Below are positions 15,843-25,252 of a DNA stretch of 34,387 bases, one piece after another; within the stretch, counting starts at the first letter, position 1; every line of letters starts with the position of its first letter. The DNA comes from Lachnospiraceae bacterium. GTDB taxonomy: Bacteria; Bacillota; Clostridia; Lachnospirales; Lachnospiraceae. The translations under genes were made by a program, and so were the position numbers. The stretch lies in the NCBI GenBank assembly GCA_030523345.1, contig JAUNIR010000016.1, forward strand, positions 1,663 to 36,049. Direction: 5' to 3'. Under the pieces are notes generated by a model. That model saw nothing but the letters and a program-made list of their open reading frames with translations, was not told the origin of the DNA and did no database searches.

Positions 15843-17156
15843 ATGCAAAACGATATAAAAGAAATGCTAAATTTTATAGATAGCAATCCAACGGCATATC
15901 ATACATGTCAGTCTGTAAGAAGTATGTTACTTGAAAATGGATTTGAAGAACTTTTAGAGAGTCATAAGTGGGATATTAAACCTTCAAAAGATTATTTTGT
16001 ATGTAGAAATGGATCAAGTATTTTGGCATTTCGTATGTGCGATGATTTGTCGGATTATAGTTTTAATATTGCGGCAGCGCATACTGATTCTCCATGTTTT
16101 AAAATTAAGGAAAAAGCTGAGCTAACTACAGGAGAGTATTACACAAGACTTAATACAGAAGGGTATGGTGGAATGATTTGTTCATCATGGATGGATCGCC
16201 CTCTATCTGTAGCAGGCCGTGTAATTGTAAATAACAATGGCTCTATTGAATCAAGGCTGGTTGCAATTGACAGGGATCTTATGATCATACCGAATGTTGC
16301 AATTCATATGAACAGGGATATCAATGAAAAAGCATCATACAATAAGCAAGTTGATATGCTTCCCCTTTTTGGTTCAAAGACAGAAGAAAATGCTTTAATG
16401 AAATTAATAGCAAAGGAACTTGATATAAATCTAGACCAGATAGTAGGAAGCGATTTATTTTTATATATTCGTGAAAAGGCCACTGTATTTGGATATAACG
16501 AAGAGTTTATAGCTTCAGGAAGACTAGATGACCAGCAGTGTGTATATGGAATACTGAAGGGACTTTTAAACAGTCGAAGCAAAAATTCAATTGACGTTGC
16601 GGCTTTCTTCGACAATGAGGAAGTTGGGTCAGGAACAAAGCAGGGAGCCGCATCAACATTCCTATATGATGTACTTCACAGAATTTCAATGTGTGTAGGA
16701 AAGGACGAAGAGGATTTTCATAGGGCAGTAGCTTCGAGCTTTATGTTCAGCGCAGACAATGCTCATGCAGTTCATCCAAATCATCCAGAGTACACAGACG
16801 CAAATAACTGTAATTATATGAACGAAGGAATTGTAATAAAGTCTCATGCCGGACAGAAATATACAAGTGATGGTTTAAGCATTGCCATAGCTAAGAATCT
16901 TGCTAAAAAGGCAGACGTGCCAGTACAGTATTTTGCAAATAGATCAGATAAGGTAGGAGGCAGTACTCTTGGGAATCTGGCAATGGCGCAGGTTTCAATT
17001 AATTGTGTTGATATAGGTCTTCCACAGCTTGCTATGCATTCAGGTTATGAAACAGCTGGAATAAAGGATACACAGTATCTGATAAGACTTATGGAGGAAT
17101 TCTATAAAAGTCATTTTAAAGAAACAGGATTTGGAGCAGTTACAATCACAGATTAA
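15843..17156 (+). CDS. M18 family aspartyl aminopeptidase
   Basis: A 437-residue dizinc M18 aminopeptidase that removes N-terminal acidic residues from peptides in the cytoplasm. Metal and catalytic motifs are present: NIAAAHTDSPCFKIK (His), GRLDDQQC (Asp), FFDNEEVGSGTKQGA (catalytic Glu pair), FMFSADNAHAVHPNHPE, and GLPQLAMHSGYE near the end. The start is supported by GGAGGG. Length matches the family. It has its own promoter and is 17 bp upstream of the histidine kinase gene, so the two may share a transcript. No functional link to the kinase is known. Confidence 0.94.
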   Translation: MQNDIKEMLNFIDSNPTAYHTCQSVRSMLLENGFEELLESHKWDIKPSKDYFVCRNGSSILAFRMCDDLSDYSFNIAAAHTDSPCFKIKEKAELTTGEYYTRLNTEGYGGMICSSWMDRPLSVAGRVIVNNNGSIESRLVAIDRDLMIIPNVAIHMNRDINEKASYNKQVDMLPLFGSKTEENALMKLIAKELDINLDQIVGSDLFLYIREKATVFGYNEEFIASGRLDDQQCVYGILKGLLNSRSKNSIDVAAFFDNEEVGSGTKQGAASTFLYDVLHRISMCVGKDEEDFHRAVASSFMFSADNAHAVHPNHPEYTDANNCNYMNEGIVIKSHAGQKYTSDGLSIAIAKNLAKKADVPVQYFANRSDKVGGSTLGNLAMAQVSINCVDIGLPQLAMHSGYETAGIKDTQYLIRLMEEFYKSHFKETGFGAVTITD

Positions 17157-17173
17157 GGTATACAGGAATTTAT

Positions 17174-19552
17174 ATGAACAAAAAAAACAACGCCCCAACT
17201 AGATTCGATAATATATTGCGGACAATGATAGTATTTTGTTTTTCATTTATTATTTTGTACGTAATTTGTGGAGCAATAGTTTCACCAGATTTGGATTTTT
17301 TCCATGAAACGGCGCACATATATAACGAAGACTGGGTAGTAGAATACCCGGATGGAACTAAAGAAACACATAAAATGCCAATGAGTCTTGATATTAATGA
17401 TGATGAAATGGCAATTTTATATACGGTATTACCTGATGATGTAGAAGATGGAATGTACTTAGCTGTAAATACAGGTAAGAGTTTCTCTATGTCTGTTGAT
17501 GGAGAAGAGATATACAATTTTAATAATACAAAATCAAATCTTCCAGGTAATATAACAAAGACGGTTATAGTGCCAGTGCCTCTTGATGAAGTCTATGCAG
17601 ACAAGCAGCTTACTATGACAGTTACAAATGGAAAATATGATAGAACAAGTGTAAATACAGCCTATATTGGTAACTTAATGGGAATTTTTCTCATGCTTGT
17701 CAGAAACTTTGCTTTACAGTTTGTAATGGCAATAATACTTATTCTTGCATCAGTAACAGTCATTTGTATATTTGCATATATAAAAAAACGTGACAACAGA
17801 AACGTACCTCTTATTTACTTAGCAGAAGGAATATTTGCAATTTGTCTTTGGATCGTATTTGATAGTCCATTATTTCAGATAGTATTCAGGCTGTATTTTT
17901 TTGATGGTATAACAGGATTTATGCTTGTTACTACAATGGCTTTGCCATTTTTATTATATTTTGATGCGCTTCTTGAGAACAGACATCACAAGATTTTTGC
18001 AATATTTGAAACAATAATTGTTATTAATTTTATTGTACTAACGATGCTTCATATTACAGGTATTCGCAGCTATGACAGGGCTCTTATATATGTGGACCTA
18101 ATGTTGCTTGTGTATATTGGTGTAATGATTGGAGTAACATTCAATGATTATGTAGTTAATAAAAACCGAGATCACAGAAATGTTTTTATAGGTCTTATTG
18201 GATTAAGTGTTTTCAGTTTCTTTGAAATAATAGTTACAATATTAAGTGCGAAAACACCGTTAAAAATTGATATTGGTGGACTATTTGTTTTAACTGGAAT
18301 GATTATATTATTGTTCTTTGCTATTCTTGACCAGGTTAAAGTTCTAGATAGATTACAGCAGGAAACTCAGAATGCATTAAGTGCAACAAGAGCTAAATCA
18401 GATTTTCTTGCAAATATGTCTCATGAAATACGTACGCCTATCAATGCAGTTCTTGGAATGAATGAAATGATTCTCAGAGAATCGGAAGAGGAAAATGTCA
18501 GAGGCTATGCAAATAACATTGCAGACGCGGGCAAATCACTTCTATCACTTGTTAATGATATTCTCGATTTCTCAAAGATAGAATCAGGAAAGATGGACAT
18601 CGTATGTGTAGAATATCAGATGAAGTCACTTCTTAGAGATCTTATCATGATGGTTAGAAGCAGGATGGCTAGTAAGAATCTTGAACTTATTCTTAACATT
18701 GATGAAAACATTCCGTCTGTATACTTTGGAGATGAAGTAAGAATTAAGCAGGTACTTACAAATATTCTTACTAATTCCGCTAAATATACTCCATCAGGAA
18801 GTATTACATTAACCGTTGAAAATCGAGGAATAGTAAATGATGAAATAGAACTGTATTTCTCTGTTAAAGATACTGGAATTGGAATTAAAAAAGAAGACAT
18901 AGATAAGCTCATGAATTCTTCTTTTATTCGTGTAGATCAGGAGAAGAACAGAAACATCGAGGGTACAGGTCTTGGTGTTACTATTACAAGACAGCTTCTT
19001 AATCTTATGGGTTCAAAGCTTGAACTCGATAGTGAATATGGCAAGGGATCTAATTTCCACTTTATTCTTAAGCAGAAAGTATTAGATGAAAAAGCTATGG
19101 GTTCTGTTATGAGTAAAAGCGAGAAGACAGCTAAAAAAGAGAGCTGGACATTCAGGGCTACAAAAGCAAGAATACTTGCAGTTGATGACACAAGGACTAA
19201 CCTGCTTGTCATAAAGGGATTACTTAAACCATATCAGTGTTCTGTAACTACATGCGAATCGGGGGAACAGTGCATAGAGTTATGTAAGAATAGTGGATAT
19301 GATTTAATATTTATGGATCATATGATGCCAGGGATAAATGGTATAGATACCCTTAAAGAACTTAGAAAAGATGATGGAATAATTTCAAGCTATACTAAGG
19401 TAATTGCTCTTACAGCTAATGCTATATCTGGGGCTGCAGATTTATATAGAGAAAATGGTTTTGATGGATATCTGACAAAACCTATAGATACAAAAGAACT
19501 TGATGACTGCCTAAAGAGTCATCTTCCTAAAGAAGTAATTGAGGAGATTTGA
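17174..19552 (+). CDS. Hybrid sensor histidine kinase / response regulator with 7TM-type sensor
   Basis: A 792-residue membrane hybrid kinase. One transmembrane helix at about residues 15-38 precedes an extracytoplasmic beta-rich domain of about 120 residues. About seven hydrophobic helices (about 160-385) follow, resembling the 7TMR-DISM arrangement. A short coiled coil leads to HisKA (KSDFLANMSHEIRTPINAVL, phosphorylated His417) and an ATPase domain with N box NILTNSAKYTPSG, DTGIGI and GTGLGVTI. A C-terminal receiver carries ILAVDDTRTN, Asp715 in LIFMDHMMPGING, and lysine in GYLTKPI. No HPt and no DNA-binding domain are in the protein, and no separate HPt or response regulator is in the window, so the output partner is elsewhere. 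The downstream genes (GH78 remnant, GH26, MATE) may be regulated or sensed by it. The stop overlaps the GH78-like gene's in-frame TTG. Confidence 0.93.
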   Translation: MNKKNNAPTRFDNILRTMIVFCFSFIILYVICGAIVSPDLDFFHETAHIYNEDWVVEYPDGTKETHKMPMSLDINDDEMAILYTVLPDDVEDGMYLAVNTGKSFSMSVDGEEIYNFNNTKSNLPGNITKTVIVPVPLDEVYADKQLTMTVTNGKYDRTSVNTAYIGNLMGIFLMLVRNFALQFVMAIILILASVTVICIFAYIKKRDNRNVPLIYLAEGIFAICLWIVFDSPLFQIVFRLYFFDGITGFMLVTTMALPFLLYFDALLENRHHKIFAIFETIIVINFIVLTMLHITGIRSYDRALIYVDLMLLVYIGVMIGVTFNDYVVNKNRDHRNVFIGLIGLSVFSFFEIIVTILSAKTPLKIDIGGLFVLTGMIILLFFAILDQVKVLDRLQQETQNALSATRAKSDFLANMSHEIRTPINAVLGMNEMILRESEEENVRGYANNIADAGKSLLSLVNDILDFSKIESGKMDIVCVEYQMKSLLRDLIMMVRSRMASKNLELILNIDENIPSVYFGDEVRIKQVLTNILTNSAKYTPSGSITLTVENRGIVNDEIELYFSVKDTGIGIKKEDIDKLMNSSFIRVDQEKNRNIEGTGLGVTITRQLLNLMGSKLELDSEYGKGSNFHFILKQKVLDEKAMGSVMSKSEKTAKKESWTFRATKARILAVDDTRTNLLVIKGLLKPYQCSVTTCESGEQCIELCKNSGYDLIFMDHMMPGINGIDTLKELRKDDGIISSYTKVIALTANAISGAADLYRENGFDGYLTKPIDTKELDDCLKSHLPKEVIEEI

Positions 19553-19554
19553 TC

Positions 19555-20514
19555 ATGAAAATTTCAAATGCAAAAGTAAATCATGTGACGAATCCTATAG
19601 GATATAAGATGGACAATTTTGTATTTTCATGGGTGTTAGAAGAAGCAGGAAGTCTTGATCCATTCAGTGCTGATTATAGAATAATTATTTCCAACGGTGA
19701 CTCGGTAGTTGATACGGGATATAAAAAATTAAACCCTCTTGCTTGTAAAATTGATGTAGACCTTAACCCAAGAACAAGATACACATGGAAGCTCTGTGTG
19801 AAAGATAGTGATGGTTTAGAGCAATGTTTTGATGCGGGATTTTTTGAAACAGGTAAGATGAATGAGGCATGGCAGGGTAAGTGGATAACCTGTAACATGT
19901 CTATTGACAGACATCCTGTATTTGAGCGCGATTTTCTATCTGATAAGAAGGTTACAAAAGCGAGACTATATGTAGCAGGACTTCGTCCAATAGAGGATGA
20001 GCCTGGATTTAAAAGAGTTACTATTTCTCCAAAACTCAATTATAAGTTAGGAAAGGTAGATGCTTCATATCCTTCAAGTGCAGGAACATATACCATTCAT
20101 TGGGATATTCCAGACTTAAATACTGTGAATACTAAGATTGCAATCCCAGCAGGATGTAGTGCAAAAGTCACACTTCCTAAAATAAGCGAAAAGGACTTAT
20201 TAGAAGAATATGGAGATAATGCATTAGTAAAAGCTATGCAGAATGGATTTGTTACTGCTGGTGAATATGAGATTACTTATAAGACGAAGGAACCACTTGC
20301 GAGAATATTTACAATCGAAGATACTCTTAATGATATATGGTGTGATCCATTTGCATCAAAAGTATTGCAGAGAGTATATCCTAAGATATATGAATATATT
20401 TTGTGGTTCAGAAGAATGCAGCTTAAGGTTGTTCTTGATAACCATGGTGAGGGCAATGATGAGATTTACAAAAAATTAAATGATGCTTTCTACGAGGACG
20501 CTATTAGAAGATAG
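19555..20514 (+). CDS. Alpha-L-rhamnosidase (GH78) remnant with the catalytic domain deleted in frame
   Basis: A 319-residue protein joining the two ends of a GH78 alpha-L-rhamnosidase. Residues 1 to about 100 are the N-terminal fibronectin-like module (VNHVTNPIGYKMDNFVFSWV, GFFETGKMNEAWQGKWI). At about 110-142 it enters the next beta domain (FERDFLSDKKVTKARLYVAG) and then jumps within one residue to RPIEDEPGFKRVTISP and SYPSSAGTYTIHWDI, the C-terminal beta domain that normally follows the alpha/alpha-barrel. The several hundred residues carrying the catalytic glutamates are absent, yet the reading frame is open and has a ribosome binding site (GAGGAG). Extra sequence follows to residue 319. 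No rhamnosidase activity is expected. It could be a carbohydrate-binding remnant or a decaying gene. ATG 19555 is chosen; an in-frame TTG at 19549 overlaps the kinase stop. Confidence 0.8.
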   Translation: MKISNAKVNHVTNPIGYKMDNFVFSWVLEEAGSLDPFSADYRIIISNGDSVVDTGYKKLNPLACKIDVDLNPRTRYTWKLCVKDSDGLEQCFDAGFFETGKMNEAWQGKWITCNMSIDRHPVFERDFLSDKKVTKARLYVAGLRPIEDEPGFKRVTISPKLNYKLGKVDASYPSSAGTYTIHWDIPDLNTVNTKIAIPAGCSAKVTLPKISEKDLLEEYGDNALVKAMQNGFVTAGEYEITYKTKEPLARIFTIEDTLNDIWCDPFASKVLQRVYPKIYEYILWFRRMQLKVVLDNHGEGNDEIYKKLNDAFYEDAIRR

Positions 20515-20534
20515 ATTCAAAAAAGGGCAGAAAA

Positions 20535-21473
20535 ATGCAAAAACCTGTAAATAAAAATGCCAGTAAAGGGGCAGTAGCATTACTTAAATATTTGGAAGAA
20601 ACGGCTGGGAATAAAATTATCAGTGGTCAGCATACTCAGACTATTCCAATGGAAGAAATCACATATATCAAGGAAAAGACAGGAAAAGAGCCAAAATTAA
20701 GAGGTTTTGAATTATTGGCGTATTCACCGAATATTAATTATGATGATGCCAGTGAAGCTTGTCTTACTGAGGTGTATGAGAATCGTGGCACTCTTGAAGA
20801 GGCTCTTAGATGGGGGAATGAAACAGATGGTATCATCACTTTTTCATTTCACTGGTTTTCACCACTTGGTGGAAGAGATAAGGCTTTCTACAGTGAGCAT
20901 ACTGATTTTGATCCGGAAAAAGTTCTGATAGAAGGAACTAAAGAAAGAGAAGCATTTTATAGTGACCTTGAAAAGATAGCTGCATTACTTGTTCCATTTA
21001 AGGAAGCAGATATCCCGATTTTGTGGAGACCATTTCATGAATCAGACGGAAAGTGGTTTTGGTGGGGAAGAAAGGGACCTAAGGTCGCCTGTGAATTATA
21101 TAAGCTTGTTTATCATCTATTTGTGGATACATACGAGCTTAATAATCTCCTATGGGTATGGAACTGCCGTCTTGAGGAAGGGTACCCTGGAGATGAATAT
21201 GTTGATGTGATTTCTGTAGATATTTATCTTGAAGAATATGCTAAGACAGACTACAAGAAAGAATATGAAGAATTAATAAATGCGACTACAAAAAATAAAG
21301 TTGCAGCGTTGGCAGAAATTGGTTATTTACCTGACATTAATATTTTGTCAGAATCAAAAGTTCCTTATGCTTATTTTATGACATGGTCTAAGGAATTTAT
21401 TATAGGAGAACAGTATAATTCTGTAGATTCTCTTAAGGCTGTATATGACAGCTCTTATGTCGTAACACTATGA
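20535..21473 (+). CDS. Glycoside hydrolase family 26 (beta-mannanase-type)
   Basis: A 312-residue GH26 glycosidase without a signal peptide, so it is cytoplasmic. The start GNKIISGQHTQ is typical. The acid/base Glu169 is in WRPFHESDGKWFWWG, the nucleophile Glu261 in AALAEIGYLPD, and VDIYLEEY and FSFHWFSPLGG line the site. The likely substrates are imported beta-mannan or manno-oligosaccharides, though a family of this size also includes other beta-glycanases. It is preceded by AAGGGC and overlaps the MATE gene by four bases. A link to plant cell-wall saccharides fits the rhamnosidase remnant before it. Confidence 0.9.
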   Translation: MQKPVNKNASKGAVALLKYLEETAGNKIISGQHTQTIPMEEITYIKEKTGKEPKLRGFELLAYSPNINYDDASEACLTEVYENRGTLEEALRWGNETDGIITFSFHWFSPLGGRDKAFYSEHTDFDPEKVLIEGTKEREAFYSDLEKIAALLVPFKEADIPILWRPFHESDGKWFWWGRKGPKVACELYKLVYHLFVDTYELNNLLWVWNCRLEEGYPGDEYVDVISVDIYLEEYAKTDYKKEYEELINATTKNKVAALAEIGYLPDINILSESKVPYAYFMTWSKEFIIGEQYNSVDSLKAVYDSSYVVTL

Positions 21474-22852
21474 TAAATTTAAAGAAAATATACAATATTG
21501 AAAATAGCAAATTAATGTTCACAAATAGGCAGATGTGGGCACTTCTAGTTCCGGTTATGCTGGAGCAGTTTCTCAATTCATTTATGGGTATGGCTGATAC
21601 TATGATGGTAAGTAGAGTGGGAAGTGCAGCAATATCTGCAGTATCTTTGGTGGATGCAATTAATGTTCTCATCATTCAGATTTTTGCAGCTATGGCTACA
21701 GGAGCAACAATAATATGTGCCCAGTACATAGGTGCAGGTAAGGTAAAAGATGCTAATAAAGTTGCATCCCAGGTTACATTAACTGTATTTGTAATATCTA
21801 TTGCACTTACTATATTAGGCTTAGTTTTTTGCAGACCGTTATTATCATTTATATTTGGTAAAATTGAGTCAGATGTAATGGAAGCATCGGTTATATATTT
21901 TATCGTATCTGTTATCTCGTATCCATTTATTGCGTTATTCAATGCGGGTTCGGCATTTTATCGTTCTGGTGGTGAGAGTAAATTCCCTATGAAGGTTTCA
22001 GTTATATCCAATGTGCTAAATATAGTTGGTAACGCTATATTCATTTTTGTATTTCATATGGGAGTATTTGGGGCAGCACTCGCGACTTTGATTTCGAGAG
22101 TCTTTTGTGTGGTTGTTATTTTCTTGTTCCTTAGAAAACCAAAGCAACCAATTGTACAGAAAAATTATTTATCAATAAGACCTGAGTGGGCGCTTATAGG
22201 CATGATATTGGCAGTAGGTATTCCATCTGGCATTGAGAATGGTATGTTCCAGTTTGGTAAGCTTGCAATTCAGTCAAGTGTGTCTACACTTGGTACAACG
22301 GCGATAGCAGCTAATGCTATGACTATAATTCTTGAAAATATAAACGGAATTGCCGGAATGGCTATGGGAATTGGTCTTATGACAATTGTAGGTCAGTGTA
22401 TAGGTGCTGGGGAAATAAATCAGTCAAAGTATTATATTGTGAAAGTCACAGCATTTGCAGAAATTGTTGTAATTACATCCTGTCTTATACTGATTGTGGC
22501 TACAAGGCCGGTAACTTATATTGCAGGAATGGAAAGAGAAGTATCTGATATGGTATTTGATATGATGCTTTATATAACTCTCACAAAGCCATTTGTGTGG
22601 GTATTATCATTTGTACCAGGGTATGGAATGAGGGCAGCAGGAGATATTAAATTTTCTATGATAGCATCTACTATTACAATGTGGACTGTAAGAGTTGCTA
22701 TTTGTGTTTTCTTAATCAGGGTAATGCATGTTGGACCAATTGCGGTATGGATTGGTATGTCCTGTGATTGGACGATACGTGCAATAATATTTACATGGAG
22801 ATTCTTCAGCAATAGATGGCTTAATAATAGGGTAATTGATGCCGAAAACTAA
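21470..22852 (+). CDS. MATE family efflux transporter
   Basis: A 460-residue, twelve-helix cation-coupled multidrug and toxic-compound exporter. Family features: the N-terminal LVPVMLEQFLNSFMGMADTMMVSRVGSAAISAVSL, the matching second half IPSGIENGMFQFGKLAIQSSV, and GMRAAGDIKFSM. It starts within the last codons of the GH26 gene (ATGA overlap), so it is the end of the kinase/GH78/GH26 operon. The exported substrate is unknown. The stop overlaps the convergent ybaK stop by three bases. Confidence 0.94.
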   Translation: MINLKKIYNIENSKLMFTNRQMWALLVPVMLEQFLNSFMGMADTMMVSRVGSAAISAVSLVDAINVLIIQIFAAMATGATIICAQYIGAGKVKDANKVASQVTLTVFVISIALTILGLVFCRPLLSFIFGKIESDVMEASVIYFIVSVISYPFIALFNAGSAFYRSGGESKFPMKVSVISNVLNIVGNAIFIFVFHMGVFGAALATLISRVFCVVVIFLFLRKPKQPIVQKNYLSIRPEWALIGMILAVGIPSGIENGMFQFGKLAIQSSVSTLGTTAIAANAMTIILENINGIAGMAMGIGLMTIVGQCIGAGEINQSKYYIVKVTAFAEIVVITSCLILIVATRPVTYIAGMEREVSDMVFDMMLYITLTKPFVWVLSFVPGYGMRAAGDIKFSMIASTITMWTVRVAICVFLIRVMHVGPIAVWIGMSCDWTIRAIIFTWRFFSNRWLNNRVIDAEN

Positions 22853-23331
22853 TGATTAATAACATCAGCATATGACACACGGATTATCTTATCTATATCA
22901 GATATTGCTACTTTAACCTGGTGTCCGATTTTACCTGCTGAGAAATATATTTCGTCATAGTTAAGAGCAGATGAATCTATTGTTGTTGTGAAGAATTTCT
23001 TCATGCCGATAGGTGAGCATCCGCCATGTACATATCCTGTAAGCGGTAATAAATCTTTTTGCTTAAGCATTTCTATAGATTTTTCTGAAACAGCACTGGC
23101 CGCAAGCTTAAGATTTAATTCACTTGCTACAGGAATTACGAATACGTAGTGGGTACCACTTTTCCCAGTAGTTACCAAAGTCTTAAAAGCTTGTCCTGGA
23201 TCTTCGTTAAGAGCTTTTGCAATTTCTTCTCCTGTCAATCCATCTGCATTATCTAAAGATACAGCTTCATAAGATATTTTCTTTTGTTCAAGCAGACGCA
23301 TTACATTTGTTTTATCATCTTTTTTAGCCAT
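22849..23331 (-). CDS. ybaK: YbaK/EbsC-family Cys-tRNA(Pro) deacylase
   Basis: A 160-residue cytoplasmic editing-domain protein that hydrolyses misacylated Cys-tRNA(Pro). Family motifs: MRLLEQKKISYEAVSLDN, DPGQAFKTLVTTGKSGTHYV, VIPVASELNLKLAASAV, GYVHGGCSPIGMKKFFTT, and the end IYFSAGKIGHQVKVAISDI. The start is set by GGGAGA 7 nt upstream of the ATG at 23331 (reverse strand); a longer reading frame to 23424 adds non-conserved sequence. It is the only convincing long minus-strand gene and is divergent from the condensation-cNBD gene. Confidence 0.93.
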   Translation of the reverse strand: MAKKDDKTNVMRLLEQKKISYEAVSLDNADGLTGEEIAKALNEDPGQAFKTLVTTGKSGTHYVFVIPVASELNLKLAASAVSEKSIEMLKQKDLLPLTGYVHGGCSPIGMKKFFTTTIDSSALNYDEIYFSAGKIGHQVKVAISDIDKIIRVSYADVINH

Positions 23332-23451
23332 ATAATTCTCCCAAACATTTAATACTACTATATTATATATTATTAAGATAAAATATACACTATTTATATG
23401 TGTTATAATTAACGTGATATGCAATTTAGTTCAGGCTACGGAGATAACACA
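23332..23451. promoter_or_regulatory. Divergent intergenic region between ybaK and the condensation-cNBD gene
   Basis: This AT-rich 120-bp stretch contains TATAAT at 23404-23409 on the + strand, about 43 bp before the ATG at 23452, and TATAAT-like sequence on the minus strand toward ybaK. No good -35 boxes are apparent, so promoters are probable but not defined. GGAG at 23440-23443 is the ribosome binding site for 23452. Confidence 0.4.
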
Positions 23452-25224
23452 ATGAGCAGCTACGTGAATTCATCAAAAGAAACCGCGCAGGACACAATAT
23501 TAAATTTAGATGTGCCTGTAAAAACAAGAAGAGATTTAACAGAAGATGAGAGAAATCTCATAGGTGATATAAGGGCAGGAATTAATAAAAAGTACAAAAT
23601 GTTCTGCTGGTCTATGAGGGGACCTGTGACTCTTCAAGCAAATAATAAACGGTATGCTGAACTCATTAACAAATATGAAGTGTTTAGACGCCGCTATCTA
23701 TACAAATCTGTAAAAAGACCATTGTGTGCAATATTAGAACAACAGGAGCAGACAAGTTTTTCAGTTCTAGATTTACGTAAAGAGTCTTTAGAGAGAAAAA
23801 AGGAGTGCATTAAGAATATCGCTGTTGCAGAAGCGAGAGATGTTTTTAATCCAGAAGAAAGTGCTCCATTAAAAATCAGAGTTCTTGTTATGGAAGAAGA
23901 CAGAATTGTGATTATTATGAAGGCTTATATGTATGTGAATCTGCCTATGTCTCCATTTGATATAAGAAGATTTATATTTTATAACATGCGCATGGATTCT
24001 GATTCTGTGTATTCAATTGATGAAGAAAAAATTGAGTATGAAAATATGGAAATTACTAATAAATGCTTTGATTACTGGAGAAAAACTCTTAAGGATGTAG
24101 AAAAGCCAGTATTAATTCCATTTTCAAATAATGATGTTGTAGAGGAATCAGTATTTTATACGGTTAGGAAAACAATTGATCCAGAGTTATGTAAAAAAAT
24201 ATACAGATATATTGATAAAAAAGAGTGCAAATTAGAGTATGCGTTTTTACATGAATATGGTCATATTTTTGGTGAAGCCAGTGATACAAAATTACCCCTG
24301 CTTGCAGTGAGAAAAAGTGGTAGTTTTATGCAGATAATGCCATGCAAGGTGGATTTGAACAAAAAGGTAAGCGAATCTTACGAGGAATTATTAGTTCAAG
24401 ATACGCTTTTTTATAAATATAATCAATGTGGTTTTGATGATGCTATGAACGCTGCCGGAATAAGTGTGTTGAAATTCTTTAATATAATGATTGAATTTGT
24501 TGAAGAAGATGAAGACGATAACAGAGTACTTAATATTCTTAAAAGTATAAATAGTGGTAGTGTAAGCGAGATAGCACCTAGACTTGAAATTCTTGTTACA
24601 TATTCTAGAGATGGTATACAGATTAAATATTCTTATGACGCACAGTCTGTAAACGAGCATACAGTTGATGCAATTCATGACTTGTTTGAAAAAGCATTGG
24701 AAGAGAGAATAACTGCGAAGGATGGATTTAGCTGGAAAGAATATGTTACAGATTACAAGACAAGAGAAGAGCAGATTCAGAAGCTTACAATTGCACAAAA
24801 ATCATTATATATAAAAGAAGCAGAATTTCTTATGTCTGATGATCCGGAGGATTTCATTAAGTTATCGACTAAGGGTACCTATGGCAATTACATAGCAGAA
24901 GACATAGCTCTGGAACAGGGAAAGATAATAAATAAAGTCGGCATTATAATATCTGGTCATTTGGAGGAACGCGAAAAAGATATAGATGGAATACTTAAAA
25001 CGCTTTCGGTCTACAAGGCAGGATATATTGTTGGTCTTGAGAGTGTAGCTTCTATAGATAGAAGTCCTTTTGAATATGTGGCTGCAGATGATGCGCGAGT
25101 TTTATGGCTTGATGCAGATGTTCTTAAGGAAATCTTGCAGAAGTACCCTATGAGCTATGAAGCATTAATGAGGAGAGTTGTATTAGATACCCACAGAGTG
25201 AAGAAACTCTGGGCTCTGGATTAA
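23452..25224 (+). CDS. Degenerate NRPS condensation-like domain fused to a cyclic-nucleotide-binding-like domain
   Basis: A 590-residue protein with two recognisable parts. Residues about 30-430 follow the condensation-domain (CoA-dependent acyltransferase fold) pattern: YAELINKYEVFRRRYLYK, EARDVFNPEESAPLKIRVLV, then CFDYWRKTLKDV, and LEYAFLHEYGHIFGE. At the place of the catalytic HHxxxDG motif the sequence reads KAYMYVNLPMSP, with no histidine pair, so ordinary condensation chemistry is not expected. Residues about 476-590 look like a cNMP-binding/CRP sensor domain (IISGHLEEREK, AGYIVGLESVAS, DARVLWLDADVLKEILQKYP) without an HTH. The ATG at 23452 with GGAG is chosen over an ATG at 23419 that lies too close to the -10-like box. 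It heads a tight cluster with an XRE regulator, PrsW protease and others. I assign no function; a nucleotide-responsive scaffold or regulator is possible. Confidence 0.68.
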   Translation: MSSYVNSSKETAQDTILNLDVPVKTRRDLTEDERNLIGDIRAGINKKYKMFCWSMRGPVTLQANNKRYAELINKYEVFRRRYLYKSVKRPLCAILEQQEQTSFSVLDLRKESLERKKECIKNIAVAEARDVFNPEESAPLKIRVLVMEEDRIVIIMKAYMYVNLPMSPFDIRRFIFYNMRMDSDSVYSIDEEKIEYENMEITNKCFDYWRKTLKDVEKPVLIPFSNNDVVEESVFYTVRKTIDPELCKKIYRYIDKKECKLEYAFLHEYGHIFGEASDTKLPLLAVRKSGSFMQIMPCKVDLNKKVSESYEELLVQDTLFYKYNQCGFDDAMNAAGISVLKFFNIMIEFVEEDEDDNRVLNILKSINSGSVSEIAPRLEILVTYSRDGIQIKYSYDAQSVNEHTVDAIHDLFEKALEERITAKDGFSWKEYVTDYKTREEQIQKLTIAQKSLYIKEAEFLMSDDPEDFIKLSTKGTYGNYIAEDIALEQGKIINKVGIIISGHLEEREKDIDGILKTLSVYKAGYIVGLESVASIDRSPFEYVAADDARVLWLDADVLKEILQKYPMSYEALMRRVVLDTHRVKKLWALD

Positions 25225-25252
25225 TAATTAATAAGTATGAGAGGATAATAAG

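Noticed and set aside
20243-20479. Overlapping + strand frame inside the GH78-like gene
   Set aside because: No ribosome binding site or motif, and the main frame codes a recognisable C-terminal domain there.
23332-23424. Longer ybaK reading frame upstream to 23424
   Set aside because: The added residues are not family-like, and the ATG at 23331 has a good GGGAGA site; the extension also crosses the divergent promoter region.
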